Below are positions 25,759 through 34,780 of a stretch of 64,000 nt of DNA, piece after piece (positions within the stretch are counted from its first letter, which is position 1; every line of letters begins with the position of its first letter). This stretch comes from Symbioplanes lichenis. GTDB taxonomy: Bacteria; Actinomycetota; Actinomycetes; Mycobacteriales; Micromonosporaceae. Under the pieces are notes generated by a model that saw nothing but the letters and a program-made list of their open reading frames with translations, was not told the origin of the DNA and searched no databases. Both the position numbers and the translations under genes were made by a program. The stretch covers positions 186,001 to 250,000 of the forward strand of contig NZ_JAUZQD010000007.1 in assembly GCF_030709675.1 (NCBI RefSeq), read 5' to 3'.

Positions 25759-26553
25759 GTGGAGATTGCTGAGATTGCTGTGCCGGGCGGGCTCGGGGCT
25801 GTGCCGGACTTCGGAGAGATCGACTTCGGGATTCCCGTGGTGGCGGAGCAAAAGCCGGGCGGGACGCTGGTTGCGGCGGAGGGAGTCAATCCCGCTGACA
25901 ACCCGCTCGTGTACGTCCACGGCGGCGGATTCGAGCATCGGAACCCGGCCTTCATGCACAGGGAGGCGTACGAGTTCTCGCGCGTGACCGGGCGACCCGT
26001 GTTCGTGGTCTACTACCGTCTCGCGCCGGCGGATCCCTTTCCGGCGCCGCTCGCCGATGTTGTCGCGGCGGTGCGCGGGGCGGAGCTCGTGATCGGGGAG
26101 TCTTCCGGGGCGGCGCTCGTTCTCTCCGCGCTGCTGGTGTTGCGGGATGCCGGGGACCGGCTGCCGGCAAGGGTGTTGACCTGGTCGGCGGTGACGGATC
26201 TGGCGGTGACCGGCGCGTCGGTGGACGATTCGCCGGTTGATCCGGTGGGGCGGGAGATGCTCACACGGCTGATCGGGCAATATCTCGCCGGGGCGCCCGG
26301 GGACGCCGCGCCGCAGTCGCCGCTTCATGGGGATCTGCGCGGGCTGCCGCCGCTGGTCATGGTGGTCGGGGGCGGCGAGGCGTTGCGCGACGACACCTTG
26401 CGGTTCGCGGAGAAGGCTGCGGCGGCCGGCGTCGAGGTCGAAGTCGACGTGTACGAGGGGATGCCGCACGTCTTCCAGACAGCCGCACTGCAGCGGGGCA
26501 ACGAGCTCGGCGCGCACCTGCTGGATCGCATATCGGCGTGGAGTCGCCGATAA
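25759..26553 (+). CDS. Alpha/beta hydrolase, hormone-sensitive lipase type
   Basis: 264 aa. The oxyanion motif HGGGF (about residue 54), the nucleophile elbow GESSGAAL (about 113), and a late Asp and His (near DVYEGMPHVF, about 240) make a complete catalytic set for an esterase/lipase of the HSL family. The substrate is unknown. The GTG start is chosen because it precedes the first strand; a TTG 36 nt upstream is possible. It converges on ahcY across a shared terminator. Confidence 0.8.
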   Translation: MEIAEIAVPGGLGAVPDFGEIDFGIPVVAEQKPGGTLVAAEGVNPADNPLVYVHGGGFEHRNPAFMHREAYEFSRVTGRPVFVVYYRLAPADPFPAPLADVVAAVRGAELVIGESSGAALVLSALLVLRDAGDRLPARVLTWSAVTDLAVTGASVDDSPVDPVGREMLTRLIGQYLAGAPGDAAPQSPLHGDLRGLPPLVMVVGGGEALRDDTLRFAEKAAAAGVEVEVDVYEGMPHVFQTAALQRGNELGAHLLDRISAWSRR

Positions 26554-26557
26554 GGGC

Positions 26558-26591
26558 GAAAGCCCCGCCGCTTCTCGCGACGGGGCCTTTC
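26558..26591. terminator. Bidirectional hairpin between hydrolase and ahcY
   Basis: Inverted arms GAAAGCCCCGCCG and CGACGGGGCCTTTC close a 7-nt loop in the gap between the two convergent stops. The A/T-containing outer stem gives a T-run on both strands. Confidence 0.75.
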
Positions 26592-26605
26592 GGAAAAGAC
26601 GCAAC

Positions 26606-28066
<1,461 letters not shown>

Positions 28067-28091
28067 GAAAGAGGGCACCCCCCTCGTCAGG

Positions 28092-28175
28092 AGGCGCCCT
28101 TGACGTAGGTGACCCGCGGGCCGAGCGTGGCGGACCGGGTCTTGTCGGACCCGCCCGTCGCAGCGCCTCTCGGCC
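28092..28175 (-). ncRNA. S-adenosylhomocysteine (SAH) riboswitch
   Basis: Read on the minus strand. P1 is GGCCGAG (28175-28169) with CTCGGCC (28125-28119). It encloses AGGCGCTGCGAC and a second stem around GGGTC / GACCC, then GCCACGCTCGG. Downstream, GCGCCT (28097-28092) can pair with AGGCGC (28168-28163) as the pseudoknot. This is the order of elements in the SAH class, including the conserved GCGCTGC. Free CCTC (28094-28091) could pair with GAGG (28085-28082) in the purine-rich ribosome site, so ligand-driven pseudoknot formation would expose it: an ON switch, fitting ahcY. Confidence 0.82.
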
Positions 28176-28314
28176 AGGGGCTGCACCGGAGCACCGGCGC
28201 TCGTCAGATGATACCGCCGTCGGCCGAAGATCGCCCAAATCCCCGGTGATCACCTCAGGTCATCACCCGACAAGGTGCTTGAAAACCCCTCAAAAAGCCA
28301 TCAAAAATGTACGC

Positions 28315-29442
28315 ATGAAGCAGTCCCCGTCCGACCCCGTCGCCGGCGCTCCGAAGCGGGCCCGGACGCCCTATCTGATCCGGGAGATCGCGGCCCAGTC
28401 CGGCCTCAGCCCGGCGACGATCGACCGCGTGCTGCACCGGCGTGGGGGCGTGCGGCCGGGCACCGTACGCGAGGTCGAGCAGGCCATCGCCGACCTGGAC
28501 CGGCAACGCTCACAACTGCGCATCGGCGGCCGCACGTTCATGCTCGACGTCGTGGTGCAGTCGCCGCCGCGCTTCACCGCCGCCGTGCGCGCCGCGCTCG
28601 AGGCGGAGCTGCCGGCGTTGCGTCCCGCGGTGCTGCGGTGCCGGTTCCACTTCCTCGACGGCGGGCCGCCCGACGAACTGGTCACCGTCCTGGACAAGGT
28701 GGCCCGCAACCGGTCGCACGGCGTGATCCTCAAGGCGCCGGACTCGCCCGAGGTCGTCGCGGCTGTCGCGCGGCTGGACAGACAGGGGACGCCGGTTGTC
28801 GCTTTCGTCACCGACCTGCCCACGAGCGCGCGCAAGGCGTACGCCGGAATCGACAATCGCTCAGCCGGCGCCACTGCGGCCTATCTGGTCCGGCAGTGGC
28901 TCGGCGATCGTCCCGGCGAGGTGCTGGTCGTGCGCGGGCGCGGGTCGTTCCACGGCGAGGACGAGCGGGAGATGGGCTTCCGGGCGGGGATGCGGGCCCA
29001 GGGCATGAGCCGTACGCTGCGGGAAGTCGTCGACGAGGAAGACCGTGCGGATGCCGTCCACATCGGAACGCGCGAGCTGCTCGCCGCGCACCCGGAGGTA
29101 CGGGCCGTCTACTCGCTCTATGCGGGGGCGGGCGGCAACACGGCCGTGGTCGACGCGTTCGACCGCGAAACGCGCAAGTACGACGTGTTCATCGCGCACG
29201 ATCTCGACGGCGAAAACGCGCAACTGTTGCGCGACGGGCGGCTGTCGGCCGTCCTCCACCACGATCTGCGGCAGGACCTGCGGCACGCGTGTCACCTGGT
29301 GTTGCAGGCCCAAGGCGAGTTGCCCGGGCCGCCGCGCTCGCAGCCGTCGCCTGTGCAAGTGATCACTCCGTACAACGGTCCGGAAAGCCCGGTGCTCGTT
29401 CGTCAGCCGGGTAAACCGGCAGCCGAGAGGATCGAACCGTGA
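28315..29442 (+). CDS. LacI-family transcriptional regulator
   Basis: 375 aa. The HTH (LIREIAAQSGLSPATIDRVLHRRGGV) is followed by a Peripla_BP_4-like sugar-binding domain with the hinge at about residue 70. The effector domain resembles ribose/inositol-type binding proteins more than lactose-type. It has no linked sugar operon: downstream are the DGPF and ECF42 genes, the first overlapping by 4 nt (GTGA). A TIM-barrel isomerase-like gene 2 kb away may be a target. The A-rich leader (28280-28312) is unlike its surroundings and may hold the operator. Confidence 0.85.
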   Translation: MKQSPSDPVAGAPKRARTPYLIREIAAQSGLSPATIDRVLHRRGGVRPGTVREVEQAIADLDRQRSQLRIGGRTFMLDVVVQSPPRFTAAVRAALEAELPALRPAVLRCRFHFLDGGPPDELVTVLDKVARNRSHGVILKAPDSPEVVAAVARLDRQGTPVVAFVTDLPTSARKAYAGIDNRSAGATAAYLVRQWLGDRPGEVLVVRGRGSFHGEDEREMGFRAGMRAQGMSRTLREVVDEEDRADAVHIGTRELLAAHPEVRAVYSLYAGAGGNTAVVDAFDRETRKYDVFIAHDLDGENAQLLRDGRLSAVLHHDLRQDLRHACHLVLQAQGELPGPPRSQPSPVQVITPYNGPESPVLVRQPGKPAAERIEP

Positions 29443-29759
29443 AGTACATGATGTTCGTCTGCACCGACACCGAGCCCGACACGGGTGACGCTCCCGACAT
29501 TGACGCGTGGGTCGAGGAGAACGACGCGGCGGGCCGCCGGCTCGACGGCGACCAGCTGGCCGGCCCCGGCGCCGCGACGACCGTGCGCGTACGCGGCGGC
29601 GAGCTGCTCCTGACCGACGGCCCGTTCACGGAGAGCAAGGAGGTGATCGTGGGCTACGACGTCCTCGAGTGCGCGGATCTGGACGAGGCTGTGCGGGTCG
29701 CGCGGGCGCACCCGATGGCCTACGCCGGACGCATCGAGATCCGGCCGTTCGTGAGCTGA
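29439..29759 (+). CDS. DGPF-domain (YCII-related) protein
   Basis: 106 aa, a ferredoxin-like dimer fold of the YCII/DGPF family. The signature is LLLTDGPFTESKEVIVGY at about residue 58. These proteins are typically encoded next to ECF42 sigma factors, as here, and may be their regulon members or partners; the biochemical role is unknown. The GTG start overlaps the LacI regulator stop. Confidence 0.9.
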   Translation: MKYMMFVCTDTEPDTGDAPDIDAWVEENDAAGRRLDGDQLAGPGAATTVRVRGGELLLTDGPFTESKEVIVGYDVLECADLDEAVRVARAHPMAYAGRIEIRPFVS

Positions 29760-29771
29760 GAAGCGGGCGCT

Positions 29772-29863
29772 CGAGATCGTCCGCTTGCGAGTGCCCGAGA
29801 TCGTCCGCTTGCGAGCGCTCGAGGTCGCCGTGGGGTGAGCGTTCAGGATCGTCCGTTGGTGAG
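29772..29863 (+). repeat. 24-bp tandem array between DGPF and ECF42 genes
   Basis: Four units with exact 24-bp period begin at 29772, 29796, 29820 and 29844. The first two share CGAGATCGTCCGCTTGCGAG; the others diverge. They fill nearly the whole gap and stay in frame with the sigma gene downstream, but probably are not translated. The unit resembles the end of the DGPF gene (GAGATCCGGCCGTTCGTGAG). Confidence 0.9.
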
Positions 29864-29869
29864 TGGGGA

Positions 29870-31162
29870 ATGAGCGTTCGAGCAGCGGTCGCGCAGGCGC
29901 ATCGGGAGTCCTATGCGCAGGTCGTCGCGACCTTGATCCGGGTGACAGGCGACTGGGACCTCGCGGAGGACGCGACGCAGGATGCGCTCGCGACCGCCCT
30001 CGACCGCTGGCGTACGAGCGGCATCCCCGACAATCCGGGCGGCTGGCTGATGACGGTGGCCCGCAACCGCGCCCTCGACATCGTCCGGCGGCGCAATACT
30101 GAGCAGCGAAAACTCGCCGAGCTGGCGAACCTGCCGGAGGAGCCGCAGTCGCCGGGGCAGGACGACCGGCTCCGGCTGATCTTCACGTGCTGCCACCCCG
30201 CGCTGTCCCTGGAAGCCCGGGTGGCACTGACACTGCGAACGGTGACAGGAATGTCCGCCGCGGACATCGCGCGCGTGTTCCTCGTGAGCGAATCAACAAT
30301 GACCCGCCGCCTCACGCGCGCGAAAACCAAGATCGCCCAGGCCCGTATCCCGTACCAGATCCCGGCCGGTCCGGATCTCGCCGAGCGGCTGCCCAGCGTG
30401 CTCGGCGTCTTGTACCTGCTGTTCACGCGCGGCTACGACCCGGGCGGCCCGTCGGAGTTCGCAGCCGAGGCGATCCGGCTCGCGCGATTGCTCGACCGGC
30501 TGATACCGGGAGAGCCGGAGGTGCGCGGACTACTTGCTCTGTTCCTGTTGCAGCATTCGCGCAGAAGCGCGCGCCTGGACGAGCAGGGCCGGCCAATCGT
30601 GCTGACGGAGCAGGACCGCTCGCGCTGGGACCACGCCGCAATCGGGGAGGCGCTGGCGGTGTTGCCACCGCCCGACATCGCCGGCGTCCGACCCGCGCCG
30701 CCGGCGACTCACGGCAACCGGCGTTCTGACGTCGGCGCGGGTTCCCGTGAGCGTGCTGCCGATGTGAGTGCGGAGGAGTGTCGGTGGGTAGCGGACGGGC
30801 CGTATGCGATCCAGGCGGCCATCGCCGCGTGCCATGTCGCGCATGAGACGGACTGGGTGCGCGTCGCGGATCTCTACGATCGGCTGGCTTTGCTGCTTCC
30901 GTCACCCGTGGTGCGGCTCAATCGCGCATTGGCGCACGGATACGCGCACAGTCCCGCCCGTGGTCTCGCCCTGCTCGCCGAGGCGCGGGCGGGCGGCGGG
31001 CTCGACGGCTACGCACCGGCGCTCGCCGTGGCGGCCGATCTGACCTCGCGCGCGGGCGATCCGGTTGCGGCTGCTCAGTTGTACGAGTCAGCCGCCGCCG
31101 CAGCCGCCACGGACGGTGAGCGGAGTGTCCTGCTCGCTCGCGCACGCTCACTGAGCGAATGA
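29870..31162 (+). CDS. ECF42-type sigma factor with C-terminal extension
   Basis: 430 aa. The sigma region 2 (about 15-75; LAEDATQDALATALDRW) and region 4 (about 105-165; MSAADIARVFLVSESTMTRRL) are followed by a 240-residue extension (DUF6596-like; GVLYLLFTRGYDPGGP, then TPR-like helices), the ECF42 architecture. These sigma factors are usually linked to DGPF proteins, matching the upstream gene, and use the extension for control instead of a classic anti-sigma factor. Residues about 260-290 form an unusual Arg/Ala-rich insert. The stop lies in a repeat element. Confidence 0.92.
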   Translation: MSVRAAVAQAHRESYAQVVATLIRVTGDWDLAEDATQDALATALDRWRTSGIPDNPGGWLMTVARNRALDIVRRRNTEQRKLAELANLPEEPQSPGQDDRLRLIFTCCHPALSLEARVALTLRTVTGMSAADIARVFLVSESTMTRRLTRAKTKIAQARIPYQIPAGPDLAERLPSVLGVLYLLFTRGYDPGGPSEFAAEAIRLARLLDRLIPGEPEVRGLLALFLLQHSRRSARLDEQGRPIVLTEQDRSRWDHAAIGEALAVLPPPDIAGVRPAPPATHGNRRSDVGAGSRERAADVSAEECRWVADGPYAIQAAIAACHVAHETDWVRVADLYDRLALLLPSPVVRLNRALAHGYAHSPARGLALLAEARAGGGLDGYAPALAVAADLTSRAGDPVAAAQLYESAAAAAATDGERSVLLARARSLSE

Positions 31163-31504
31163 CACATGCCCCGCCCGCTGCTGAGCGAATGACGCGTACC
31201 GAACGACGCTTGGCCCCGCCCGCTGCTGAGCGAACGACGCGTACCGAACGACGCTTGGCCCCGCCCGCTGCTGAGCGAACGACGCGTACCGAATGACGCT
31301 TGATCCGCTCGCTAACGAGTGCGTGACGCATGGCGCGCACGCTACTGAGCGAATGAACGAACCCTCCCTGCGAAGGCGTACACACCGACCGTCGAGACCA
31401 TCAGCGCCTCGCGGCCGTGCTCGACGGTGCGCAGCTCGTCCCACCTGCACCCGATCGCATGGCGAACAGAGGAAGTGCTTCGCGCATCTTCACTGAGCGA
31501 ACGA
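31148..31504. repeat. Gene-end repeat block between convergent genes
   Basis: The 327-bp gap 31163-31489 holds no convincing gene. A 45-bp tandem repeat begins at 31177, 31222 and 31267. The element TCACTGAGCGAAYGA closes both convergent genes (31148-31162 and 31490-31504): read rightward it ends Leu-Ser-Glu-stop, read leftward Ser-Phe-Ala-Gln-stop. Further CTGAGCGAAYGA copies lie at 31181, 31226, 31271 and 31345. Confidence 0.85.
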
Positions 31505-32344
31505 GCGGAGGATCGCGCGAAGACAATCGGCGCTGCGACGTACTGCTTCGGCGGGGCTCGGGCCCGCATGTTCACCGTTCAGGATCGTGTCCTGTTCCAG
31601 GACCCACCAGCCGTCGTACCCGTGCCGGTGCAGGGCCGCGGCGACCCGGGCGAAGTCCACGTCGCCGTCGCCGATCGGGCGGAACATGCCCGCGCGTACG
31701 GCATCAGTGAAGGGCCGCTGCCCCTCGCGCACCTCCCTGGCCAGCGCCGCGTCGACGTCCTTGGCGTGGACGTGGGCGATGCGGCCGGCGAATCGTTCGG
31801 CCAGGTCGGCGGGGTCGGTGCCGCCGATGAGTAGGTGGCCGGTGTCCAGGCAGAGGGCGATGCGCGAGCCGCTCAGCACTCGGAGCACCTCGTCCGGGCG
31901 CTCGATCATCGTGCCGGCGTGCGGATGGAGTACGGCCGTCAGCCCCCGGGCATGCGCGCTTTCGTGCAAAGCGTTCAAGTTGGCCAGCGTGCGCGCCCAG
32001 CCGGACTCGTCGAGCTGCGGGCGCGTGTCGTAGCCGTCCAGCCCCGTCGCCGCGGCGAGCACCACGGTGTCCGCGCCGGCGGCTACGAAACGGTCGAGGT
32101 CCACTGTGGGTTGGCCCCGGTGCAGGACCACCGGTACGAAGCCTCCGACAGCGGCGAGCTGTTCTTTGTGGAGGATCGCTCTCGCGGCGGCGCCGTCGGC
32201 GGGCAGGAAGCCGTCCGGGCCGAACTCGGTGGCGGTGAGGCCGATCTCCCGCATCTCGCGCAGCACTTGATCGGCGGGCAACTGACGGCCCCAGCCCGGG
32301 ACCTCGCTCACGCCCCAGGAGATGGGGGCTCCGGCGATCCTCAT
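31490..32344 (-). CDS. Sugar phosphate isomerase/epimerase-like TIM barrel (IolE-like)
   Basis: 284 aa of the xylose-isomerase-like TIM-barrel superfamily. Metal-site segments are VLHPHAGTMIERPDE, CLDTGHLLIGG, HVHAKDVD and WVLEQDT. The nearest named members are inosose dehydratases (IolE), acting in inositol breakdown, but no other inositol gene is nearby, so the substrate is open. The ATG has no strong ribosome site. The stop codon lies inside the gene-end repeat shared with the convergent sigma gene. Confidence 0.8.
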   Translation of the reverse strand: MRIAGAPISWGVSEVPGWGRQLPADQVLREMREIGLTATEFGPDGFLPADGAAARAILHKEQLAAVGGFVPVVLHRGQPTVDLDRFVAAGADTVVLAAATGLDGYDTRPQLDESGWARTLANLNALHESAHARGLTAVLHPHAGTMIERPDEVLRVLSGSRIALCLDTGHLLIGGTDPADLAERFAGRIAHVHAKDVDAALAREVREGQRPFTDAVRAGMFRPIGDGDVDFARVAAALHRHGYDGWWVLEQDTILNGEHAGPSPAEAVRRSADCLRAILRSFAQ

Positions 32345-32740
32345 GCCCCGAAGCCTGCCCGTTTAACAAGATCGTAACAAGGCGTTGCGTACCTCAAAAA
32401 GACCTCAGCCTGAGGTGTTTCTGACGGATCCTGCCCCTCGGCCGAAAGCGGATGCGGCCTCTCAGCCGGAAGCGGCTCCGGCCCCTCGGCCGGAAGCGGA
32501 TGCGGCTCCTCGGCCGGAAGCGGATGCGGCCCGGCCAGGAGGGGTTCCGGCTCCGACCGCAAGCGGCTCCGACCGCAAGCGGCTCCGACCGCAAGCGGCT
32601 CCGACCGCAAGCGGCTCCGGCCCCTCGGCCGAAAGTCGGAGGGAACCGCGGCGAGTTCCCGCTGGGAGCCGATGCGCCCGGGGCGGGGCGGCGAGGAGGC
32701 TGCTTGCTGACCTGACGACCAGTCACCGGAGGCAACCGCG
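32345..32740. repeat. Intergenic region with 24-bp and 16-bp tandem arrays
   Basis: This 396-bp gap between divergent genes has no credible gene. It holds a palindrome ACCTCAG-C-CTGAGGT (32402-32416), then four 24-bp units (starts 32437, 32461, 32485, 32509; CTCGGCCGGAAGCGGATGCG type), then four perfect 16-bp units CTCCGACCGCAAGCGG (starts 32551, 32567, 32583, 32599). An open frame across the arrays gives only Pro/Ala/Glu repeats and is judged spurious. Confidence 0.9.
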
Positions 32741-33847
32741 ATGACCACGGACGACGAGAACCGCCCCGCCCGCCGGCGGGTGACCCTGACCGGCATCAGC
32801 TCGCGGGCCTGGGAGCATCCGGCCGACCGGGGTGCCCTGACCGCCCTGCGCGAGCTGCGCGGCTTCGACGATGTCGTGCGGTCGATCTTCGGGGTGTGGA
32901 ACGAGCGGGGCTTCCGGCTCCAGCATCTCGCCGGGGCCATCCGGGTCGACCACCGGCAGTACCCCAGGGTGTACCGGCTCTTCACGGAGGCGGCGACCAC
33001 CCTCGACGTCGCGGAGCTGCCGGAGCTCTTCGTCGCGCAGGATCCCGTGATCAACGGGCGCGCCGTCGGCCTCAACCAGCCCTTCATCGTCGTCTCGACC
33101 GCCGCCGTGGAGAAGCTCGACGACGACGAGCTGCTCACCCTGCTCGGCCACGAGATCGGCCATGTCCGCAGCGGGCACGCCGTCTATCAGACGATCATGA
33201 TCATTCTGACCCGCTGGGTCACCCAGATCAGCTGGGTCCCGGTCGGGGCGATCGCCCTGCGCGCCATCATCGCCGCCATGTACGAGTGGTGGCGCAAGGC
33301 GGAGCTCTCCGCCGACCGCGCCGGGCTGCTCGCCGGTCAGGACCCCGCCGCGTCGACCCGCCTGCTCATGAAGATGGCCGGCGGCGGCGACCTCACCCAG
33401 ATCGACACCGCGGCGTTCCTCGAGCAGGCCGCTGAGTACCAAGGCGGCGGCGACCTCCGGGACAGCATCCACAAGATCGGCATGACTGCCTTCAGCGGCG
33501 TCCCGGTCCCGGTGGCCCGCGCGGCCGAGCTCCGCCGCTGGGTCGACTCCGGGGAGTACGCGACCGTGCTCGGCGGCGACTACGAACGGCGCGACTCCGA
33601 CGGCGACGCGTCGGTCACCGCCGATGTGAAGGCGGCGGCTGCGCACTACCGCGAGACCTTCCGTACGTCACAGGACCCGCTCGTCACCCTCGCCCGGCGC
33701 ATCGGCGGCGGGGCGGCGGACCTCGGCGACTGGGCGGGTACGCAAGCCGGCAAGGTAGGCGCCTGGGTCGGCACCGCAGCCGGCGCGGCCGGAAGAGCGG
33801 CTCGCCGGGGTGGCCGCCCCGACGACAACGGCACGCCGCCGGCCTGA
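32741..33847 (+). CDS. M48-family zinc metalloprotease
   Basis: 368 aa. The zinc motif HEIGH (about residue 141) and the third ligand in KAELSADRAG (about 188) define an M48 (HtpX/Ste24-like) peptidase. A hydrophobic stretch (about 150-178) between them may be membrane-associated. The C-terminal 70 residues are Ala/Gly/Arg-rich. Such proteases clear misfolded or membrane proteins; the target is unknown. GGAGGCAACCGCG precedes the ATG. The last codons and stop belong to a 42-bp tandem repeat. Confidence 0.87.
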   Translation: MTTDDENRPARRRVTLTGISSRAWEHPADRGALTALRELRGFDDVVRSIFGVWNERGFRLQHLAGAIRVDHRQYPRVYRLFTEAATTLDVAELPELFVAQDPVINGRAVGLNQPFIVVSTAAVEKLDDDELLTLLGHEIGHVRSGHAVYQTIMIILTRWVTQISWVPVGAIALRAIIAAMYEWWRKAELSADRAGLLAGQDPAASTRLLMKMAGGGDLTQIDTAAFLEQAAEYQGGGDLRDSIHKIGMTAFSGVPVPVARAAELRRWVDSGEYATVLGGDYERRDSDGDASVTADVKAAAAHYRETFRTSQDPLVTLARRIGGGAADLGDWAGTQAGKVGAWVGTAAGAAGRAARRGGRPDDNGTPPA

Positions 33848-33978
33848 TCGGATCCCGCAGGGCCACGGACGGGGACGCCGCCGCCTGATCGGATCCCGCG
33901 GGGCCATGGACGGAAACGCCGCCGGCCTGATCGGATCCCGCGCGGGGTCACGGGCGGGACGCTGCCCGCCTGATGGGG
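33824..33978 (+). repeat. 42-bp tandem array that includes the M48 stop codon
   Basis: About four copies of 41-43 bp begin near 33824, 33867, 33908 and 33951. The shared core is GCCTGATCGGATCCCGC. Copy 1 supplies the final codons and TGA of the protease; the later copies repeat that stop in non-coding DNA. The last copy is partial and ends 14 bp before the deformylase promoter box. Confidence 0.9.
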
Positions 33979-33992
33979 TCTTCGCAAAGTTC

Positions 33993-33998
33993 TAGAAT
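33993..33998 (+). promoter_or_regulatory. -10 box for leaderless deformylase mRNA
   Basis: TAGAAT is followed by 7 nt and then the GTG start at 34006, with no ribosome binding site, so transcription probably begins at the start codon. CTGATG about 17 nt upstream is a poor -35. Confidence 0.6.
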
Positions 33999-34005
33999 AC
34001 GGACC

Positions 34006-34542
34006 GTGCAGACCCGGGCAGGAACTCCGCGACCGATCACCCGTTACGGCAACCCCGTGCTCCACCGCCGGTGCGCCGACGTGACGGTCTTCGACGAGGC
34101 GCTGGAGCAGTTGGTCGCGGACATGTTCGCGAGCATGGCGGCGGCCGAGGGCGTCGGGCTCGCGGCAAACCAGATCGGCGTCGACGCCCGGGTCTTCGTG
34201 GTCGACTGCCCCGACGAGACGGGCACCCACGTCGTCGCCCACGTCGTCAACCCGGTCCTGCACTTGCCCGAGGGCCGGGGGCTCGAGGTCGACGACGAGG
34301 GCTGCCTCTCCGTCCCGGGCGTCCGGGCGGAGGTGGGCCGCCCCGCCACCTCGTACGTCACCGGTGTCGACACGAAGGGCAACCCCGTCCGCATCGACGG
34401 CACCGGCCTGCTGGCCCGCTGCCTGCAGCACGAGACGGACCATCTCGACGGCCTGCTGTACGTGGACCGGCTCCCCGTCAAGCAACGCAAGAAGCTCCTC
34501 GCGAAGAGCGCCGACGCCCCAGCCGTGGGCGTCCTCGAATAG
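34006..34542 (+). CDS. def: Peptide deformylase 1
   Basis: 178 aa with all three deformylase motifs: GVGLAANQIG (motif 1), EGCLSVPG (motif 2, metal Cys) and QHETDHLDG (motif 3, metal His pair). It removes the formyl group from nascent proteins. The GTG start is leaderless (TAGAAT box); an upstream frame extension lies in the promoter. A second deformylase is encoded at 51834. The last 11 codons and stop are copied downstream as a degenerate tandem array. Confidence 0.93.
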   Translation: MQTRAGTPRPITRYGNPVLHRRCADVTVFDEALEQLVADMFASMAAAEGVGLAANQIGVDARVFVVDCPDETGTHVVAHVVNPVLHLPEGRGLEVDDEGCLSVPGVRAEVGRPATSYVTGVDTKGNPVRIDGTGLLARCLQHETDHLDGLLYVDRLPVKQRKKLLAKSADAPAVGVLE

Positions 34543-34780
34543 TCGCCGACCCCCTGGCCATGGGCTTCCTCGAGTAATAGTCGCCGACGCCCCAGCGGTG
34601 GGGTGTCCCCGAATGGTCGCCGCCGACGCCCCGGCCCGTGGGCGTCGTCGCACAGCCGCCGCGAACAGCCGCCGCGAACAGCCGCCGCGATCGGCCTGCG
34701 CGGTCGGCCTGCGCGCGGTCGGCCTGCGCGCGATCGGCCTGCGCGCGATCGGCCAACGCGCGATCGGCGGCGCGACGCGG
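34510..34780 (+). repeat. Tandem arrays starting in the deformylase 3' end
   Basis: Three families in a row. Units of 32-38 bp start at 34510 (coding, with the TAG stop), 34545, 34583 and 34619. Three units of about 13 bp (AGCCGCCGCGAAC) run from about 34653 to 34690. Five to six 15-bp units (GATCGGCCTGCGCGC type) run from 34689 to about 34775. Confidence 0.85.

Noticed and set aside
28261..28314. A-rich inverted elements (TTGAAAAC, TCAAAAA) as a LacI operator
   Set aside because: The half-sites do not form a symmetrical palindrome, so only a vague A-rich leader can be claimed.
31177..31311. 45-bp direct repeats as a CRISPR array
   Set aside because: There are no unique spacers between units; the units are contiguous, and no cas genes are present.
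31342..31487. Minus-strand frame whose product ends Val-Arg-Ser-Phe-Ala-Gln-stop with a protein-like stretch before it
   Set aside because: It has no usable start codon apart from frames overlapping the isomerase-like gene, and its end is just another copy of the gene-end repeat. It may be a gene remnant but cannot be supported.
32385..32744. 119-aa open frame across the 24-bp and 16-bp arrays
   Set aside because: The product is only Pro/Ala/Glu and Arg/Ser repeats generated by the array, with no ribosome site of note and no conserved motif.
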